Assembly: GCA_023384315.1 (NCBI GenBank)
Contig: JAHDWY010000115.1
Span: forward strand, 946-9,511
Source of the DNA: Candidatus Hydrogenedentota bacterium
GTDB lineage: Bacteria; Hydrogenedentota; Hydrogenedentia; Hydrogenedentales; SLHB01
DNA: 8,566 nucleotides
Direction of reading: 5' to 3'
Below the pieces are notes generated by a model. It searched no databases. It worked only from the letters and a program-made list of their open reading frames with translations, and was not told the origin of the DNA. Of this stretch, positions 4,761-8,566 are shown piece by piece. The translations under genes and the position numbers were made by a program. Numbering within the stretch: the stretch's first letter is position 1; each line of letters begins with the position of its first letter.

Positions 4761-7589
4761 GTGTCCGAGACCACCAAAGCCAAACAAGATACGAAGAACG
4801 CCGCGTCCGAGAAGGAATACAAGGACACGGTGCACCTGCCGTCCACCGATTTCCCCATGCGGGCGAACCTGACCCAGCGTGAGCCGGAGATCCTTAAGCG
4901 GTGGGACGATATGGACTTGTATGGCAAGATGCGGCAGCGCGCCAAGGGCCGCACCAAGTTCGTGCTCCACGACGGGCCGCCCTACGCCAACGGCGAACTC
5001 CATTCCGGCCACGCCCTCAACAAAGTCCTCAAAGACCTCGTCGTCAAGACGAAGCAGATGGCCGGATTCGACGCGCCGTATGTGCCCGGGTGGGACTGCC
5101 ACGGGCTGCCCATCGAGCACAAGGTGACCACCGAACTCGGCGACGCGGCCAAGACCATGTCCCAGGTCGAGATCCGCCGGCGGTGCCGCGAGTTCGCGCT
5201 GAAGTACGTCGATATCCACCGCGAAGGCTTTAAGCGCCTTGGCGTAATGGGCGAGTGGGGGAACCCCTACCTCACGCTCAGCCCGAATTACGTGGCGACC
5301 ATCATCCGCAACTTCGGCGACATCTACGAGACCGGCGCCATCTATCGCGGACTCAAACCGATCTACTGGTGCCCGTCCTGCGAGACGGCCCTCGCCGAAG
5401 CGGAGGTCGAATACGCGGACCGCACGTCGCCGTCCATCTACGTGAAGTTCAAAGCCGACAAGAAAGTTCCCGGCCTCGATGGCGCGGCGTACTTCGTGAT
5501 CTGGACAACGACCCCGTGGACCCTTCCCGCGAACCTCGCGATCACGGTTCATCCCGATTACGAGTACACCGCCTATAAGGTCAACGGCGAATGGCTCATC
5601 ATGGCCAGCTACCTCGGTCCCGCCGCGCTCGAAGCGAGCGGCATCACGGACTACGAGAAAGGCCCCCAGTTCAAGGGCGCCGATCTCGAAGGCCTGACCT
5701 ATCAGCACGTCATGTTCCCGGATCGGATCTGCCCGATCATCCTCGGCCTCCACGTCACCCTCGACGCCGGTACCGGCTGCGTGCATACCGCGCCCGGCCA
5801 CGGTCAGGAAGACTACGTGGTCGGCATGAAGTACGGCATCGATCCGTTGTCGCCGGTCGACAACAGCGGCGTCTTCACGAAAGACGCCGGACCCTACGCG
5901 GGCTTGCAGGTCTTCGATGCGAACAAGCGCATCGTCGAAGACCTGAAGACCGCCGGTGTACTCTTGTCCACCAGCCCTTATCAGCACAGCTACCCCCACT
6001 GCTGGCGTTGCAGCGGACCCATCATCTTCCGCTCCACGCCGCAATGGTTCATCAGCATGGACCCCAACGGGCTTCGCGAGAAGGCCTTGAAGGCCGTCGA
6101 CCAGGTCCGCTGGATTCCGGAGTGGGGGAAAGAGCGCATCTACGGAATGATCGAGCAGCGTCCCGACTGGTGCATCAGCCGCCAGCGCGCCTGGGGCGTG
6201 CCCATCCCGGTCTTCTACGGCAAGACCAGCGGCGAAGTCTACGCGAACGCCGCCAGCTTCAAGAAGATCGAACAGCTCGCGCTCTCCGCCGAAGACGGCA
6301 TCGACCGCTGGTTCGACACGCCCGCTTCGGAACTCGTGCCGGAAGGCGCGAAGTGCCCGGAGTCCGGCGAGACGGAGTTCGTCCACGAGAAGGACATCCT
6401 CGACGTGTGGTTTGACTCTGGCACCAGCAGCCGCGCGGTCTGCGAAGTGTGGCCCGACTTGCAGTGGCCTGCCGACATGTACCTCGAAGGCAGCGATCAG
6501 CATCGCGGCTGGTTCCAGTCCTCGCTGCTTCCCGCCATCGCCGCCAAGGGCGCGCCGCCCTACAAGTCCGTGCTGACCCACGGCTACGTGGTCGACGGCG
6601 AAGGCAAGGCCATGTCCAAGCGCCTCGGCAATTACGTCGGCCTCCCCGACCTGTTGTCCAAGTACGGCGCGGACATTGTGCGGCTCTGGGTGACGAGCGA
6701 GAACTACCGGCAAGACATCCGTATCTCGGACGAGATCCTGACGCGATTGCAGGACAGTTACCGGCGTTTCCGCAACACCTTCCGCCACATGCTGGGCAAT
6801 CTTTTCGATTTCAAGGCGGAAAATGCGGTGGCTTACGAGGATCTCCTCGACATCGACCGCTGGGCCTTGCACAAACTGCAACTACTGAAGAAACGAGTGC
6901 TGAAGGCCTACGAAGACTACGAATTCCACGTCGTCTACCACGCCACGCACAACTTCTGCGCCGTGGACATGAGCGCATTTTACCTTGACGTTTTGAAGGA
7001 CAGACTGTATACCTTTGCCACCGATTCGCGGGAGCGGCGCGCCGCGCAGACGGTGCTCGCGGAGACGCTGACGGACCTGCTGACCCTGCTGGCGCCGGTC
7101 CTGTCGTACACGGCCGACGAGGCATGGCAGTTCCTCCCGGAGCACCTGCGAACCTCGGAAAGCGTGCATTTGGAACAGTTTAAGTCGATTCGATGCGAGT
7201 GGATTCTCCCCGAGACCCATGCCCAGGAATGGGAAGAAATTATGCGGGTGCGTGGCGTTGTTTCGAAGGAGCTTGAGGAGGCGCGAAGGGCCAACCAGAT
7301 CCGGTCATCCCTTCAGGCTGCGGTATCGTTAGAACCGGGAACTGAAGCGGTCGCCTCCGTGCTGGCGAAATACGAGCATCAGCTCGACGACATTTTCATC
7401 GTTTCAAAAACCGAACTGCAAGGCGTCACGAAATTGACGGATTCAGAGGGAGCGCCGGTCCGCGCAACGGTGTCGCGGGCGCCCGGCGAAAAGTGCGTGC
7501 GGTGTTGGCACGTGCGCGAATCTGTGGGTACCGTGACAGGGCACCCGGGCATCTGCCAAGTGTGCGCAACTCAACTCGGAGTCGAGTAA
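4761..7589 (+). CDS. ileS: Isoleucyl-tRNA synthetase
   Basis: IleS charges tRNA-Ile with isoleucine in the cytoplasm and edits mischarged valine. From the GTG start the protein has 942 residues, close to the usual length of the bacterial type. In order: YKDTVHLPSTDFPMRANL at the N-terminus; HSGH at 81-84, the HIGH signature; GWDCHGLPIE at 110-119; the CP1 editing domain with WTTTPWTLPANLA and GTGCVHTAPGHGQEDY; DVWFDSG; the KMSKS-loop region at 616-621, reading KAMSKR; an anticodon-binding helical domain; and a C-terminal zinc site with C912, C915, C932 and C935. In the loop, A replaces the first K and R the final S, while the second K (K620) is kept. Start choice: GGAG lies 10 bases before the GTG at 4761. 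An in-frame ATG at 4683 would add 26 residues, has no Shine-Dalgarno site, and its extension does not resemble the IleS N-terminus. The next gene follows directly. Confidence 0.97.
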   Translation: MSETTKAKQDTKNAASEKEYKDTVHLPSTDFPMRANLTQREPEILKRWDDMDLYGKMRQRAKGRTKFVLHDGPPYANGELHSGHALNKVLKDLVVKTKQMAGFDAPYVPGWDCHGLPIEHKVTTELGDAAKTMSQVEIRRRCREFALKYVDIHREGFKRLGVMGEWGNPYLTLSPNYVATIIRNFGDIYETGAIYRGLKPIYWCPSCETALAEAEVEYADRTSPSIYVKFKADKKVPGLDGAAYFVIWTTTPWTLPANLAITVHPDYEYTAYKVNGEWLIMASYLGPAALEASGITDYEKGPQFKGADLEGLTYQHVMFPDRICPIILGLHVTLDAGTGCVHTAPGHGQEDYVVGMKYGIDPLSPVDNSGVFTKDAGPYAGLQVFDANKRIVEDLKTAGVLLSTSPYQHSYPHCWRCSGPIIFRSTPQWFISMDPNGLREKALKAVDQVRWIPEWGKERIYGMIEQRPDWCISRQRAWGVPIPVFYGKTSGEVYANAASFKKIEQLALSAEDGIDRWFDTPASELVPEGAKCPESGETEFVHEKDILDVWFDSGTSSRAVCEVWPDLQWPADMYLEGSDQHRGWFQSSLLPAIAAKGAPPYKSVLTHGYVVDGEGKAMSKRLGNYVGLPDLLSKYGADIVRLWVTSENYRQDIRISDEILTRLQDSYRRFRNTFRHMLGNLFDFKAENAVAYEDLLDIDRWALHKLQLLKKRVLKAYEDYEFHVVYHATHNFCAVDMSAFYLDVLKDRLYTFATDSRERRAAQTVLAETLTDLLTLLAPVLSYTADEAWQFLPEHLRTSESVHLEQFKSIRCEWILPETHAQEWEEIMRVRGVVSKELEEARRANQIRSSLQAAVSLEPGTEAVASVLAKYEHQLDDIFIVSKTELQGVTKLTDSEGAPVRATVSRAPGEKCVRCWHVRESVGTVTGHPGICQVCATQLGVE

Positions 7590-7958
7590 ATGAACAAACG
7601 GGATGCGAAGAAATTCGAAAAGCTGCTCTACGCCGAACGCGACCGGCTCGTTTCGGGAATCCAACGCCTGGAAGAGGAAACCCTCTATCAGCCCGCGAGC
7701 GACCAGACCGCGGACGTTTCCAGCTACGCGGAAGTCGGCACGGATAACTTCGAGCGCGAAACCGCATTGAGTATCGCCAGCGGCGAATCTGCGTTGCTCC
7801 AGGATGTGTCCGACGCTTTGCGACGGATCAAAGACGGCAAGTACGGCGATTGCGAAGGGTGCGAGCAAGAAATCCCACGCAAGCGGCTTGAGGTGTTTCC
7901 CTCCGCACGCTACTGCATCGAGTGCCAGACGAAGATCGAAAAGTACGGAAGCCTGTAG
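7590..7958 (+). CDS. DksA/TraR-family zinc-finger protein
   Basis: This 122-residue protein has an N-terminal helical part (AKKFEKLLYAERDRLVSGIQRLEEE), a loop, a second helix (about 52-80) and a C-terminal C4 zinc finger. The finger has C88, C91, C109 and C112 in the C-x2-C-x17-C-x2-C spacing of the DksA/TraR family. Family members insert a coiled coil into the RNA polymerase secondary channel and alter promoter response, with ppGpp in the case of E. coli DksA. The DxxDxA tip motif of E. coli DksA is not visible: the loop has D38 and D42 spaced DxxxD. Canonical ppGpp-dependent DksA function is therefore not assured. The ATG follows the ileS TAA with no gap, and GGAG at 7578-7581 inside ileS lies 8 bases upstream, which points to translational coupling and cotranscription. 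Genes of this kind are sometimes found next to ileS, lspA and lgt. Confidence 0.93.
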   Translation: MNKRDAKKFEKLLYAERDRLVSGIQRLEEETLYQPASDQTADVSSYAEVGTDNFERETALSIASGESALLQDVSDALRRIKDGKYGDCEGCEQEIPRKRLEVFPSARYCIECQTKIEKYGSL

Positions 7959-8145
7959 TGCGTTCGCGCGTGGTTTCCGGGCGCACGGGATGACCGCGTT
8001 TTCACGAGCGTACTTCTGACGGCTCGACCGAGTTTCGATTGCCGAAGGCGGATTAGCGGTGCCGGGACAGGAAATGCTTGGGGGAGCGTGTTCAGGAAGC
8101 TACACTCGAACTGCCCTCATCTGTTCGTTTAAGGAATCTGCACGT

Positions 8146-8166
8146 GGCCGGCGCGATTCGCCGGCC
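8146..8166. other. Strong GC-rich stem-loop upstream of lgt
   Basis: GGCCGGCG and CGCCGGCC form a perfect 8-bp stem around a CGATT loop. The hairpin lies in the 270-bp spacer between the zinc-finger gene and lgt. No T-run follows in either direction, so it does not fit an intrinsic terminator. It may be a leader structure, a REP-like palindrome, or a Rho-associated or RNase-protecting stem. The rest of the spacer (7959-8145 and 8167-8218) shows no gene and no lspA remnant that I can recognise. Confidence 0.5.
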
Positions 8167-8204
8167 TCGCTCGTTGCGACGCAGTGGTACCAGTAGTCTC
8201 GCGG

Positions 8205-8210
8205 TATAAG
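8205..8210 (+). promoter_or_regulatory. Possible -10 element of lgt
   Basis: TATAAG matches the -10 consensus at 5 of 6 positions and lies 18 bases before the lgt ATG. No good -35 hexamer is present at 16-18 bp. It would give a very short leader. The call is weak, but it would provide lgt with its own transcription, independent of ileS. Confidence 0.22.
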
Positions 8211-8228
8211 CCCGCACAGAGGAGTCGA

Positions 8229-8566
8229 ATGCTCCCCACACTTTTTAAGATTGGCCCCGTGCCCATTCATTCCTATGGCCTCATGATGGCCATCGGTTTT
8301 CTCCTGGCCCTCTACTTCGTGCGCCGCGATGCCCCCCGTTTCGGACTCGACCCCGATCGCCTGAGTGACATGGCCTTCTGGCTCCTGCTTTCCGGGATCG
8401 CCGGTACTCGCTTGCTCTATATCATCATGTTTCACGATGAGTTCAGTTGGTCCCGCCCCATCGAGTGGATTGCCATTTGGAAAGGCGGCCTCGTCTTCCA
8501 GGGCGCCATTCCACCGGCGCTTGCGGTCTTGTATTACTACTCGCGACGCTACGGTATGGGCTTCTG
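8229..8566 (+). CDS. lgt: Phosphatidylglycerol-prolipoprotein diacylglyceryl transferase (partial, 5' part)
   Basis: Lgt is the inner-membrane enzyme that moves diacylglycerol from phosphatidylglycerol to the lipobox cysteine of prolipoproteins, the first step of lipoprotein maturation. The 112 complete codons seen here carry the family N-terminus: FKIGPVPIHSYGLMMAIGF with the HSYG motif at 14-17, then a second membrane segment ending GTRLLY (59-64), then WKGGLVFQGA at 84-93, matching the family's GG(L/M)xFxGG signature. Three membrane segments lie at about 13-33, 46-68 and 87-106. Two details differ from the common pattern: the motif usually read GxR before the tyrosine is GTR, and the residues after the signature are AIPPA where many Lgts have GLIGG-type glycines. 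The ATG is preceded by GAGGAG with a short 4-base spacer. The gene is cut by the right window edge, so the catalytic C-terminal half is not visible. Confidence 0.96.
   Translation, partial: MLPTLFKIGPVPIHSYGLMMAIGFLLALYFVRRDAPRFGLDPDRLSDMAFWLLLSGIAGTRLLYIIMFHDEFSWSRPIEWIAIWKGGLVFQGAIPPALAVLYYYSRRYGMGF

Noticed and set aside
4653..6881. A 742-codon open frame on the minus strand across ileS
   Set aside because: It is antisense to a certain ileS gene, its translation is low-complexity V/D/G/A/R-rich with no family resemblance, and long antisense frames are common opposite GC-rich genes with strong third-position bias.
8146..8166. Intrinsic terminator of the ileS transcript
   Set aside because: The stem is strong, but no T-run follows on either strand, and it is about 190 bp past the last stop codon.

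Overview
The window reads as chromosomal DNA from a GC-rich, free-living or environmental bacterium. I could not search databases, so the lineage is inference. The mix of secreted beta-helix and FAD-oxidoreductase proteins with hairpin-rich intergenic DNA resembles what I know from Planctomycetota, Verrucomicrobiota, Lentisphaerota and Hydrogenedentota relatives. A bacterial-type IleS and Lgt confirm a bacterium. I see no tRNA, rRNA, CRISPR array, phage gene or transposase gene.

Layout. The left half (1-4329) holds four genes, all on the minus strand. In transcription order they are a small DUF2007-like protein (4329-4072), a secreted right-handed beta-helix protein with GH141-like features (3980-2187), a GNAT-family acetyltransferase (1906-1301) and a secreted FAD-dependent oxidoreductase that runs off the left edge (1130-<1). 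The right half (4761-8566) holds three plus-strand genes: ileS, a DksA/TraR-type zinc-finger protein starting on the base after the ileS stop codon, and, after 270 bp, the 5' part of lgt, which runs off the right edge. The two halves diverge from a 431-bp intergenic region (4330-4760).

How the genes fit together. The right half is housekeeping. ileS and the zinc-finger gene look translationally coupled, and lgt starts lipoprotein maturation. In many bacteria ileS is followed by lspA, the lipoprotein signal peptidase gene; it is absent here, and its usual place holds non-coding DNA with a strong stem-loop. The left half looks like an accessory set. Two of its proteins are exported and plausibly act on carbohydrate outside the cytoplasm, but no transporter or regulator links them into a clear pathway.

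The most unusual content is between genes. Three spacers carry palindromic DNA: two alternative hairpins at 1231-1270, a run of five stem-loops plus a short direct repeat at 1946-2176, and a REPIN-like pair of 28-bp arms in inverted orientation at 4434-4564. These look like small dispersed elements, not parts of the genes. Inside genes, the main oddity is an AMSKR signature in IleS where KMSKS is usual. I found no convincing evidence of a complete undescribed system.
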